A stretch of DNA of 64,000 nt from Micromonospora kangleipakensis (GTDB lineage Bacteria > Actinomycetota > Actinomycetes > Mycobacteriales > Micromonosporaceae), in the NCBI RefSeq assembly GCF_004217615.1, contig NZ_SHLD01000001.1:6200001-6264000 (forward strand). Reading direction: 5' to 3'. The notes beneath the pieces were generated by a model that was not told where the DNA came from, searched no databases, and saw nothing but the letters and a program-made list of their open reading frames with translations. The position numbers were made by a program, and so were the translations under genes. Positions 1 to 7,770 of this stretch are shown here, in pieces (positions within the stretch are counted from its first letter, which is position 1; each line of letters begins with the position of its first letter).

Positions 1-810
1 CAGCTCCGGCGCGTCGCGCAGGCCGGCCAGCAGGTGCGGCACGTGCCACCCCAGCCCGGCGAAGGCGTCCGCGATGAGCTTCTTCTGCTGGTCGAGGTCG
101 CGCCAGTCGAAGTCGAGCCGGGGGGCGGCGAAGACGACGAGGGCGCCGGCCCGGTCCGGGTCGCGCTGGTCGGCGGCGACGCTGGCCATCCGCCCGGGGA
201 CGTTGTACTGCCGGGGGACGGTGCTCACCCCCAGCTCGTTGGGGAGGTCCCAGCCGGCCAGGTGGTAGCCGAGGTGCCGCACGTACGCCGACTCCGGACC
301 GAGGACCAGCCGCCGGACGCCCGAGTGCAGCCCGTCCGCGCCGACCACCAGGTCGACGGTGCGCGACGCGGCGCGGGCGAAGTCGACGCGTACCCCGTCG
401 GTGGTCTCGGCGAGGGCGGTGATCACGTCCCCGAAGAGGTACTCCACCCGGTCGGCGCCGTGCTCGTACAGGATCCGGGAGAGGTCCCGGCGGTAGACCT
501 CCAGCTCGCCCCCGGCGAACTCGGCCGGCAGCCGGAAGATCTCCCGGTCGTGCTCGTCCACGCTGCTGATCGCCCCGGCGTGGGTCTGCCGGGCGCGCAG
601 CTCGTCGAGCACCCCCATGGCGGCCAGCACGCCGAGGTGGGTGGGTCCGCGGAAGTCGACCGCGAAGCCGCTGGCGCGCAGCGCCGGGGCCAACTCGACC
701 ACGGTGACCTCGGCGCCGTAGCGGGCCAGCCACCAGGCCAGCGCCGGCCCGGCGACCCCGGCCCCGGAGACCAGGACGCGCCGGCCGCGCAGCGGAAGGG
801 TGTGAGACAT
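1..810 (-). CDS. FAD-dependent monooxygenase, 3' end outside window
   Basis: The first 270 residues of a group A flavoprotein monooxygenase (PHBH fold) are visible; the gene continues past the left edge. Starting at the ATG ending at 810, the protein has an N-terminal Rossmann dinucleotide motif GAGVAG (residues 16-21), the E that ends the second strand, and a later GADG motif typical of aromatic-ring hydroxylases and tetracycline-inactivating-type enzymes. Such enzymes use NAD(P)H and O2 to hydroxylate small, often aromatic, substrates; the substrate here is not predictable. It is divergent from the TetR gene at 904, across a palindromic 93-base gap, which suggests it is the regulator's target. 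Family call is confident, function is inference. Confidence 0.85.
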   Translation of the reverse strand, partial: MSHTLPLRGRRVLVSGAGVAGPALAWWLARYGAEVTVVELAPALRASGFAVDFRGPTHLGVLAAMGVLDELRARQTHAGAISSVDEHDREIFRLPAEFAGGELEVYRRDLSRILYEHGADRVEYLFGDVITALAETTDGVRVDFARAASRTVDLVVGADGLHSGVRRLVLGPESAYVRHLGYHLAGWDLPNELGVSTVPRQYNVPGRMASVAADQRDPDRAGALVVFAAPRLDFDWRDLDQQKKLIADAFAGLGWHVPHLLAGLRDAPEL

Positions 811-831
811 CGGTTTCCCCCATTGAATCGG

Positions 832-870
832 AACTGTGTCCGTTGGATACAGAGTACTCTAGACACAGTT
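832..870. promoter_or_regulatory. Candidate TetR operator between divergent genes
   Basis: The gap between the monooxygenase and the TetR gene contains AACTGTGTC (832-840) and its exact inverse GACACAGTT (862-870). Between them lie a perfect 10-base palindrome AGAGTACTCT (851-860) and a further near-inverse GGATACA (845-851) of TGTGTCC (835-841). Nested palindromes in a divergent promoter next to a TetR gene are the usual arrangement for autoregulation plus control of the neighbour. Binding is inferred, not shown. Confidence 0.6.
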
Positions 871-903
871 TTGGTTCCCGACAAGACCGATCGAGGGAGG
901 CCC

Positions 904-1635
904 ATGGACCGGGCGGGTGCCGGTGGCGCGCCGGACAAGCGCACGCTCTACGAGCTGCTGTGGGGGACGCCGAGCCCGCCACGGCGTGGGCCCCGCCCCA
1001 CGCTGACCCTGACGGCGATCGCCCGGGCCGGCATCGCGATCGCCGACGCCGACGGGCTCGACGGCCTGACCATGCAGCGGGTCGCCGAGTCCCTGGACGT
1101 GACCAAGATGGCGCTGTACCGGTACGTCCCCGGCAAGGCGGAACTGGTCGCCCTCATGATCGAGACGGCGGTGGGCGAACCCCCCGCGCCACCGGAGGGC
1201 GCCGGCTGGCGCGACCAGCTCGACGACTGGGCCCGGCAGCTGTTCGACCGCTTCCGGCGGCACCCCTGGGCCCTGGCGGCCACCGTCGGCGCCCGGGTGA
1301 TGGGCCCGAACGAGCTCGGCTGGCTGGACCGGGCCCTCGCCGCCCTCACCGGCACCGGCCTGAACGGCGGCGAGATGCTGGACGTCGCGGTGCTCCTGCT
1401 CGGGCACGCCCGCAACCTGGCCCAGCAGGTGGCGGCGATGGACACCGGCACGCCCGAGCAGGCGCTGGAATCCGGCCTGGCGGCCCTGCTCCGGGGCCAG
1501 GAGGAGCGCTTTCCGGCGCTGATCGCCGCGGTCGGGTCGGCGGCCGCGCACGCCGCCCAGGACCAGGCCCTCGACTTCGGACTGGCCCGCATCCTCGACG
1601 GCGTCGACCTCCTCATCCGGACCCGCCACCCCTGA
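904..1635 (+). CDS. TetR family transcriptional regulator
   Basis: This 243-residue protein has an N-terminal TetR helix-turn-helix at about residues 35-85 (AIARAGIAIADADG, then VAESLDVTKMALYRYV) followed by a larger, mostly helical C-terminal domain for ligand binding and dimerisation. It is a likely repressor of itself and of the divergent FAD monooxygenase. The ATG at 904 is preceded by GGGAGG at 895-900, a good ribosome binding site; an in-frame extension back to 34 runs through the antisense of the monooxygenase and is rejected. The ligand is unknown. Confidence 0.88.
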   Translation: MDRAGAGGAPDKRTLYELLWGTPSPPRRGPRPTLTLTAIARAGIAIADADGLDGLTMQRVAESLDVTKMALYRYVPGKAELVALMIETAVGEPPAPPEGAGWRDQLDDWARQLFDRFRRHPWALAATVGARVMGPNELGWLDRALAALTGTGLNGGEMLDVAVLLLGHARNLAQQVAAMDTGTPEQALESGLAALLRGQEERFPALIAAVGSAAAHAAQDQALDFGLARILDGVDLLIRTRHP

Positions 1636-1696
1636 CCCCCCGCCGGGTGGGAGTTGCGGCGTGGTCGGGTGAACCGGGGACGGTGGACCGGGAAGA

Positions 1697-2194
1697 ATGA
1701 CCGGCATGCAGCCACATCCGAACGTGCAGGCGGTGCAGCGGGCGCTCGACGACGCGGGCGCGCGGGACGGCGCCGGCGACGCCAGCCAGGTTCGTCTGCT
1801 GCCCGAGGCGGTGCACACCGCCGCGGCGGCGGCCGAGGCGCTCGGCGTCGGCGTGGGCGCCATCGCCAACTCGCTGATCTTCGACGCGGACGACGCGCCC
1901 CTGCTGGTGCTCACCTGCGGCGCGCACCGGGTGGACGCCGCCGGCCTGGCCGCGTCCATCGGGGTCACCCGGCTGCGCCGGGCGACCCCGGAGTTCGTCA
2001 AGGAGCACACCGGTCAGGTGATCGGCGGGGTCGCCCCGGTCGGCCACCCGCGGCCGCTGCGCACCCTGGTCGACACCGCCCTGCAGGAGTACGACGAGGT
2101 GTGGGCCGCGGGCGGGGTGCCGCAGGCGGTCTTCCCGACGACGTACGCCGAGCTGCTGCGGATCACCGCCGGGACGCCGGCCGACGTGGCGTGA
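1697..2194 (+). CDS. YbaK/EbsC-type aminoacyl-tRNA deacylase
   Basis: A 165-residue single-domain protein of the YbaK/ProX/INS superfamily, which hydrolyses mischarged aminoacyl-tRNAs such as Cys-tRNAPro or Ala-tRNAPro in trans. Family features are the ANSLIF strand, a conserved K (EFVKEHTGQ) and the GGVAPVGH segment with its G-x-x-P-x-G loop. The length fits stand-alone YbaK proteins. The stop overlaps the possible GTG start of the next gene (GTGA at 2191-2194), so it may be translationally coupled to the carotenoid-type operon downstream. Which tRNA is edited cannot be told from the sequence. Confidence 0.85.
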   Translation: MTGMQPHPNVQAVQRALDDAGARDGAGDASQVRLLPEAVHTAAAAAEALGVGVGAIANSLIFDADDAPLLVLTCGAHRVDAAGLAASIGVTRLRRATPEFVKEHTGQVIGGVAPVGHPRPLRTLVDTALQEYDEVWAAGGVPQAVFPTTYAELLRITAGTPADVA

Positions 2195-2997
2195 GCGAGT
2201 CGACGGGCGAGGACCACGCCCCGATGTCGCGATTCACCGGCGAGCGCCGGCCGGCCACCGCCCGCGACACCAGCCCGGAGCTGGTCACCCTGCACGTGTG
2301 GCGGATCCCCCGGACGGCCGTCCCCGGGGCGCTGGCCCGAATGGCTACGCATCCGCTGCGGCTGCGCCTGACCCGCGGCGTACGGTTCGGCAAGCTGCTC
2401 GGCACCGGGACCGGCACCGGTTTCGGTCCCGGCGACGCCGATTTGACCCGGTGGGCGGCGCTGGTGGCCTGGGATTCCGCGACCGCGGCCGCCGGCTTCG
2501 ACGCCTCGCCCGTGGGCCGTTCCTGGGCTCGCATCGCCCGCTCGTCGGTACGGGTCGACCTGCGCCCGCTCACCAGCCGCGGCGAGTGGTCCGGCGTCCG
2601 CCCCTTCGGCGACCCGCCCGGCGGCCGGGTCGACGGGCCGGTGCTGGCGCTGACCCGGGCCCGGCTGCGGGCCCGCCGGGCGGTCACCTTCTGGCGGGCG
2701 ATCCCGCCGGTCGCCGCCGCCCTGCACGCCGCGCCCGGGCTGCTCGCCCGGTTCGGCGTCGGCGAGGCCCCGCTCGGCTGGCAGGGCACGGTGAGCGTGT
2801 GGCGCGATCCGGCGGACCTGGTGGCGTTCGCGTACCGTCACCCGGAGCACCGCGCCGCGATCACCCGCACCCCCACCGAGGGGTGGTACGCGGAGGAGCT
2901 CTTCGCGCGGTTCGAGGTGCGCGACGTGGCGGGCGACCGGACGGTGCTCGGTTGGGTCGCCGAGGGCGGTCCGGAAACGGCGAGAGGACGCGCATGA
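2191..2997 (+). CDS. CrtA-like (spheroidene monooxygenase family) protein
   Basis: The protein (about 268 residues) matches the spheroidene monooxygenase family: an N-terminal TLHVWRIP strand, a FGKLLGTGTG segment and a C-terminal block with GWQGTVSVW, FAYRHPEHR and EELFARFEV. CrtA enzymes introduce keto groups into acyclic carotenoids; relatives exist in actinobacteria. It opens a run of genes (GNAT, CruF-like hydratase, glycosyltransferase, desaturase) linked by 4-base overlaps, which supports a carotenoid-tailoring role. The start is uncertain: GTG at 2191 is coupled to the preceding stop, while ATG at 2224 has a plausible GGGCGAGGA ribosome site. The true substrate is unknown. Confidence 0.72.
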   Translation: MSESTGEDHAPMSRFTGERRPATARDTSPELVTLHVWRIPRTAVPGALARMATHPLRLRLTRGVRFGKLLGTGTGTGFGPGDADLTRWAALVAWDSATAAAGFDASPVGRSWARIARSSVRVDLRPLTSRGEWSGVRPFGDPPGGRVDGPVLALTRARLRARRAVTFWRAIPPVAAALHAAPGLLARFGVGEAPLGWQGTVSVWRDPADLVAFAYRHPEHRAAITRTPTEGWYAEELFARFEVRDVAGDRTVLGWVAEGGPETARGRA

Positions 2998-3566
2998 GGT
3001 TGGTGCGGTGGACGCCGGACGATCTGGTCCGGCGGCTGGACGACGTGGTGGCCGTCTACGGCGAGGCGATGGGCTACCGCGCCGACCTGCTGGATGCCCG
3101 GCGCGGCTACATCGGCACCCACGTCCGCCGCCCCGGCTTCCGGGCCGTCGCCAGCCTCACCACCGAGGGCCACCTGGCCGGCTTCGGGTACGGCTACCTC
3201 GGCGCCGCCGGCCAGTGGTGGCACGACCAGGTGTACCGGGCGCTCGACGGCGACGCCCGGCGACGGTGGCTGACCCACTGCTTCGAGGTGGTGGAGTTGC
3301 ACGTCCGGCCGCCCGCGCAGGGGCACGGCCTGGGCGCCGGCCAGCTGCGCGCGCTGCTCAGCATGGCGGAGGGGACGACGACCCTGCTCTCCACGCCGGA
3401 GGCCGACGAGCAGAAGTCCCGGGCGTGGCGGCTGTACCGCCGGTTCGGCTTCGCCGACATCCTGCGCCACTTCCACTTCCCCGGCGACGAGCGGCCGTTC
3501 GGCGTGCTCGGCCGGGACCTGCCGCTGCCCGCGCCGGCCACCGCCCCCGGCCCCGCCGCGCCGTGA
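2994..3566 (+). CDS. GNAT family N-acetyltransferase in carotenoid operon
   Basis: A 190-residue GNAT-fold protein. The acetyl-CoA binding region is visible as VVELHVRPPAQGHGLGAGQ (about residues 98-116), with the R/Q-x-x-G-x-G/A loop, followed by LYRRFGF, the usual closing motif. Its ATG at 2994 overlaps the preceding stop (ATGA), and its own stop overlaps the next start (GTGA at 3563), so it is co-translated with carotenoid genes. Whether it acylates a glycosylated carotenoid or is a passenger gene cannot be told from sequence; most GNATs act on amines. Confidence 0.82.
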   Translation: MRLVRWTPDDLVRRLDDVVAVYGEAMGYRADLLDARRGYIGTHVRRPGFRAVASLTTEGHLAGFGYGYLGAAGQWWHDQVYRALDGDARRRWLTHCFEVVELHVRPPAQGHGLGAGQLRALLSMAEGTTTLLSTPEADEQKSRAWRLYRRFGFADILRHFHFPGDERPFGVLGRDLPLPAPATAPGPAAP

Positions 3567-4381
3567 TCCCGCGGCGGCTGCCCTGGGCGCTGCTGGCCGT
3601 CCTGGTCCTCGCCCAGATCTGCTACCCGCTCACCGACGGCGCGACCCGGGCCGGGCTGACCGTGGCCACCGTCGTCCTCGGGTACCTGCTCTCGGTCGGC
3701 CACGCACTGCTCAGCCGGGGTGCGCGCACGGCGGGGGCGCTGGTCGCGGTGGCCACCGGCGGCGGGTTCGCGATCGAGGCGGTCGGGGTGGCCACCGGCG
3801 TCCCGTTCGGCAGCTACGACTACTCCGGTGAGCTGGGACCGAAGCTGGCCGGGGTGCCGCTGATCATCCCGCTCGCCTGGACCTGGATGGCCTGGCCGGC
3901 CTGGCTGGCCGCGGTCCGGCTCACCTCGTCCCGACCCGGGCGGATCGCGCTGGCCGCCGTCGGGCTGGCCGCCTGGGACCTCTTCCTCGACCCGCAGATG
4001 GTGGCCGAGGGGTACTGGGTGTGGCGGGACGCCACCCCGGCGCTGCCCGGGCTGCCCGGCATCCCGGTCAGCAACTACCTCGGCTGGCTGCTCTTCGCGG
4101 TGCTGCTGATGAGCGCGCTGCGCCCCCTCGCCGGGGCCACCGCCGACCGCACCGACGGGCGGGACGCGCCGATGTTCGGGCTCTACCTGTGGACGTACTT
4201 CTCCAGCGTGCTGGCGCACGCGGTCTTCCTCCGCCTGCCCGCCTCGTCGGTCTGGGGCGCGGCCGGCATGGCGGTGACCGCCCTGCCCCTGGCCGGGACG
4301 CTGCTCCGCGCCCGGCGCGACGGCACCGACCGGCGGGAGCCGCACCGGGCGCCACGCCCCGGCGTCGACGCGGCGGCATGA
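3563..4381 (+). CDS. CruF-like carotenoid hydratase, membrane protein
   Basis: A 272-residue integral membrane protein with about seven hydrophobic segments, of the COG2324/CruF family that includes bisanhydrobacterioruberin hydratase and the cyanobacterial carotenoid 1',2'-hydratase. Recognisable features are the GVPFGSYDYS segment after the second helix, GVPLIIPLAW in the centre, the acidic DLFLDPQMV motif and a SNYLGW motif. It adds water to the terminal psi-end double bonds of acyclic carotenoids, creating tertiary hydroxyls that can be glycosylated, which fits the glycosyltransferase next door. The start is GTG at 3563, overlapping the GNAT stop; its stop overlaps the next ATG. Confidence 0.82.
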   Translation: MIPRRLPWALLAVLVLAQICYPLTDGATRAGLTVATVVLGYLLSVGHALLSRGARTAGALVAVATGGGFAIEAVGVATGVPFGSYDYSGELGPKLAGVPLIIPLAWTWMAWPAWLAAVRLTSSRPGRIALAAVGLAAWDLFLDPQMVAEGYWVWRDATPALPGLPGIPVSNYLGWLLFAVLLMSALRPLAGATADRTDGRDAPMFGLYLWTYFSSVLAHAVFLRLPASSVWGAAGMAVTALPLAGTLLRARRDGTDRREPHRAPRPGVDAAA

Positions 4382-5502
4382 CCGCCGTCCTCGCCCTCGT
4401 CGCGGTCGCCGCGCTCACCGCGCACACCTGGGTCAACGCCACCCGCTGGCTGCGCCGCCCCGACGCCGGTCCGGTCGAGGTGACCGAACCGGTGGCGGTG
4501 CTGCTGCCGCTGCGCGACGAGGCCGACCGGGTGGAGCCGTGCCTGCGCGCGCTGCTCGCCCAGCGGGGCGTGCCCGGGCTGCGGATCGTGGTGCTCGACG
4601 ACGGATCCACCGACGGCACGGCCGACGTGGTGCGCGCGGTGGCCGGCGACGACCCGCGGCTCACCCTGCTCACCGGGGTCGCCCCGCCGCCGGGCTGGCT
4701 GGGCAAGCCGCACGCCTGCTGGCAGCTCGCCACCCGCACCGACCCGGGCGCCACCGTGCTGGCCTTCGTCGACGCCGACGTGGTGCTCACCCCGTACGCC
4801 GTCGCGGCGGCGGTGACCGAGCTGCGCGCGGCCCGGGCGGCGCTGCTGTCGCCGTACCCCCGGATCCTGGTGCGCGGCGGGGCCGACCGGCTGGTGCAGC
4901 CGCTGCTGCAGTGGCTGTGGCTGACCTTCCTGCCGCTGCGCGCGATGGAGCGCTCGCCGCGGCCGTCCCTGGCGGCGGCCGGCGGGCAGTTCCTCGTCGT
5001 CGACCGGGCCGGCTACCTGCGGGCCGGCGGGCACGCGGCGGTCGCCGACAAGGTGCTGGAGGACATCGAGCTGGCCCGGGCGGTGAAGTGCTCCGGCGGC
5101 CGGATCGCCCTCGCCGACGGCTCGAAGCTGGCCGCCTGCCGGATGTACGAGACCTGGCCGCAGCTGCGCGACGGCTACACCAAGTCGCTCTGGGCCTCCT
5201 TCGGCCACCCGGCGGCGGCGGCGGTCGTGGTGACGCTGCTGCTCCTGCTCTACACGGCTCCCCCGCTGGTCGCGGTCGCGGCGCTGGCGGCCGGCGCGCC
5301 GGTGGTGGCGGCGCTCGCCCTGGCCACCTACGCGCTGGGCGTCGCCGGACGGGCGCTCAGCGCCCGGGCCACCGGCGGGCGGGCCTGGCCCGACGCGCTG
5401 GCACACCCCGTGTCGGTCGTGGTCCTCGGTTGGCTGACATTCCGGTCGTACCATCTGCGGAAGCGGCGCCGGCTGTCCTGGCGGGGCCGCCCGGTCAGCT
5501 AG
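4378..5502 (+). CDS. Family 2 glycosyltransferase, CruG-like
   Basis: A 374-residue membrane-attached GT2 enzyme. It has an N-terminal hydrophobic helix, a GT-A domain with VLLPLRDEADR, VVLDDGSTDGT and AFVDADVV (the metal-binding D-x-D), a LEDIELAR segment and two or more C-terminal hydrophobic helices after about residue 275. Position directly after a CruF-like hydratase resembles the CruF/CruG pair, in which CruG transfers a sugar to the new 2' or 1' hydroxyl of the carotenoid. The sugar donor is unknown. ATG at 4378 overlaps the hydratase stop (ATGA). Confidence 0.82.
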   Translation: MTAVLALVAVAALTAHTWVNATRWLRRPDAGPVEVTEPVAVLLPLRDEADRVEPCLRALLAQRGVPGLRIVVLDDGSTDGTADVVRAVAGDDPRLTLLTGVAPPPGWLGKPHACWQLATRTDPGATVLAFVDADVVLTPYAVAAAVTELRAARAALLSPYPRILVRGGADRLVQPLLQWLWLTFLPLRAMERSPRPSLAAAGGQFLVVDRAGYLRAGGHAAVADKVLEDIELARAVKCSGGRIALADGSKLAACRMYETWPQLRDGYTKSLWASFGHPAAAAVVVTLLLLLYTAPPLVAVAALAAGAPVVAALALATYALGVAGRALSARATGGRAWPDALAHPVSVVVLGWLTFRSYHLRKRRRLSWRGRPVS

Positions 5503-5513
5503 GAGGACACGGC

Positions 5514-7001
5514 ATGGCGCGGATCGTGGTCATCGGCGCCGGCGTGGGTGGCCTGGCCACCGCGGCCCGGCTGGCCGTCACCGGGCACGAGGTCACCGTC
5601 TTCGAGCGGGCCGACACCGTGGGCGGCAAGCTCGGCCGGTACGCCCACGACACCCCGGCGGGGTCGTTCCACTTCGACACCGGGCCGAGCCTGCTCACCC
5701 TGCCCCAGGTCTTCCACGATCTGTTCGAGGCGACCGGGGCCAAGCTCGACGAGTACCTCGACCTGACCCCGCTGGACCCGATCGTCCGGCACGTCTTTCC
5801 CGGCGACGGGCCCGCCCTGGACTCGTGCGCCGACCCGGCCGAGTTCGCCGCGCGGATCGGCGCGGCCCTCGGCGACCGGGCCGCCGCCGACTGGCAGCGG
5901 CTCTGGCGGCGCGCCGCCCGGGTCTGGGAGGCGTCGCACCGGGACATCCTGCGCCGCGCCATCGACTCCCCCCGCGACCTGGCCGGGCTGGCCTGGCGGC
6001 TGGGCGACCTGGCCGCCATCGGGCCCGGCCGCAGCCTGCGCGGGCTGGGCCGCAAGCACCTGTCCGACCCCCGGCTGCGGATGCTGCTCGACCGGTACGC
6101 CACCTACACCGGCGCCGACCCGCGCCGGGCCCCGGCCGCGCTGGTCGCCGTCCCCTACGCCGAGCTGGCCTTCGGCGGCTGGTACCTGCGCGGCGGGCTG
6201 GGCACCCTCGCGGACGCGCTGCTCTCCCGCTGCCTGGACCTCGGCGTGGTCGTGCAGACCGGCGCCACGGTCACCCGGATCGACGCCGTGGGCGGCCGGG
6301 TCCACGGCGTACGCCTCGCCGGCGTCGCCGCGCCCGTCCCCGCCGACGTGGTGGTGGCCAACGTCGACGCGCTCACCGTCTACCGGGACCTGCTGCCCAG
6401 CCCCCGCCGGCTGGCCGGGCTGACCGACCGCAGCCTGGCCGGCTTCGTGCTGCTGCTCGGGGTCCGCGGCGACTCCGGGCTGGCCCACCACAACGTCTTC
6501 TTCCCCCGCGACCACGACGCCGAGTTCGACGCGGTCTTCGGCGACCCGGGGCGCGGCATCCGGGCCCGGCCGGCGGTCGACCCGACCGTCTTCGTCACCG
6601 TCGCCGACGACCCGATGGTCCGCCCGGACGGGCACGAGGCGTGGTTCGTACTGGTCAACGCCGCCCGGCACGGCACCGCCCCGGGCGCGGTCGACTGGCG
6701 TCGCCCGGGGCTCGCGGAGTCGTACGCCGACCGGATCCTCGACGTGCTCGCCGAGCGGGGCGTGGACGTGCGGGACCGGCTGGTGTTCCGGGAGATCCGT
6801 ACCCCGGCCGACCTGGACGCCGCGACCGGCGCGCCGGGCGGGACGATCTACGGCACCGCGGGCGGGCTGCTCCGCCCGGCCAACCGGGGTCCGGCCCACG
6901 GGCTCTGGCTGGTCGGCGGCTCCAGCCACCCCGGCGGCGGCCTGCTGATGGTCACCATGTCGGCCCAGATCGTCGCCGAGGAGATCGGCCCGGCCTGGTA
7001 G
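5514..7001 (+). CDS. CrtI/CrtD-like carotenoid desaturase
   Basis: A 495-residue FAD-dependent oxidoreductase of the phytoene desaturase family. The N-terminus has the dinucleotide motif VVIGAGVGGLATAARL and the following E (VFERAD); the C-terminus has the family signature WLVGGSSHPGGGLLMV. It desaturates or isomerises an acyclic carotenoid. Given the CruF and CrtA-like neighbours a CrtD-type (3,4-) desaturase is at least as likely as phytoene desaturase itself; no crtB or crtE is adjacent. Start ATG at 5514 has AGGAGGAC at 5501-5508. It is the last gene of the operon. Confidence 0.85.
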   Translation: MARIVVIGAGVGGLATAARLAVTGHEVTVFERADTVGGKLGRYAHDTPAGSFHFDTGPSLLTLPQVFHDLFEATGAKLDEYLDLTPLDPIVRHVFPGDGPALDSCADPAEFAARIGAALGDRAAADWQRLWRRAARVWEASHRDILRRAIDSPRDLAGLAWRLGDLAAIGPGRSLRGLGRKHLSDPRLRMLLDRYATYTGADPRRAPAALVAVPYAELAFGGWYLRGGLGTLADALLSRCLDLGVVVQTGATVTRIDAVGGRVHGVRLAGVAAPVPADVVVANVDALTVYRDLLPSPRRLAGLTDRSLAGFVLLLGVRGDSGLAHHNVFFPRDHDAEFDAVFGDPGRGIRARPAVDPTVFVTVADDPMVRPDGHEAWFVLVNAARHGTAPGAVDWRRPGLAESYADRILDVLAERGVDVRDRLVFREIRTPADLDAATGAPGGTIYGTAGGLLRPANRGPAHGLWLVGGSSHPGGGLLMVTMSAQIVAEEIGPAW

Positions 7002-7034
7002 CACCGCCCCGTCCGTGGTGCGCGTGGGGGCGAG

Positions 7035-7724
7035 TCAGCCGGCGTCGATCAGCGCCCGGCGGACGGCGGAGAGAAGCTGCCCCAGGCCGAATCCGGCCAG
7101 CAGCACCCACACCGTGGTGGCCATCGTGATCGTGCCGGCGGGGAGATCCACGTCGATCAGCCCGGTCAGCCCGGCGACCAGCAGCCCGACCAGGGCCACG
7201 CAGACCCGGGTGGGGCGCTCCCCCACGGTCACCGCGCCGATCTCCCGCATGCCCGCGGAGACCGCCCGGGCCCGGACGTACTCGTGCAGCCAGGAGAGGC
7301 CACCGGCGGCGGCGACCAGCGCGCCCGGCGCGCCGAGCAGCCAGAACGCGGTCAGCCAGGCGGCCTCGCCCAACCGGTCGGCGACCGAGTCGTAGACGTA
7401 GCCGAGCCGGGTGGTCCGGTTGGTCGCCACCGCCACCGCGCCGTCGACGCTGTCCGCCACCGCGGCGAGCAGCACGAACAGCGCCCCGAGCAGCGGCCCG
7501 TCCCCGGTGCGGCCGACGAACAGCGGCACGCAGAGGCAGAGCAGCACCCCGACCACGGTGACCGCGGTCGGGCCGACCCGCAGCCGGCCCAGCACGTACC
7601 CGACGTGGTAGGCGAAGCGCAGCCAGGCGCGGACCACTGGCGCCGCCACCCGGGGGTCGAACCCGCCGTGCAGCCGCGCCCACGCCGTCGCGTACTGGTC
7701 CCAGTTCAGCTGTGTGCCCACCAC
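7035..7724 (-). CDS. CDP-alcohol phosphatidyltransferase family membrane protein
   Basis: A 229-residue polytopic membrane protein with the CDP-alcohol phosphotransferase signature: D-G-x2-A-R-x8-G-x3-D-x3-D is seen as DSVDGAVAVATNRTTRLGYVYDSVADR, with one difference (V for R at the A-R position). These enzymes join a CDP-linked alcohol to another alcohol to make phospholipids or related products. The missing R is a departure from the classic motif and makes the exact reaction uncertain. The start is one of two tandem GTG codons (7724 or 7721). It is convergent with the desaturase and lies downstream of metF on the same strand. Confidence 0.8.
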   Translation of the reverse strand: MVGTQLNWDQYATAWARLHGGFDPRVAAPVVRAWLRFAYHVGYVLGRLRVGPTAVTVVGVLLCLCVPLFVGRTGDGPLLGALFVLLAAVADSVDGAVAVATNRTTRLGYVYDSVADRLGEAAWLTAFWLLGAPGALVAAAGGLSWLHEYVRARAVSAGMREIGAVTVGERPTRVCVALVGLLVAGLTGLIDVDLPAGTITMATTVWVLLAGFGLGQLLSAVRRALIDAG

Positions 7725-7770
7725 GGGATCAACCGTAGAAGGACGCTGCCGGTGTCGGCGGGACGGATGG

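Noticed and set aside
2191..7001. A complete carotenoid or polyketide gene cluster
   Set aside because: There is no phytoene synthase in the window, and the prenyl synthase is 3.4 kb away in another unit, so only a tailoring set is claimed.
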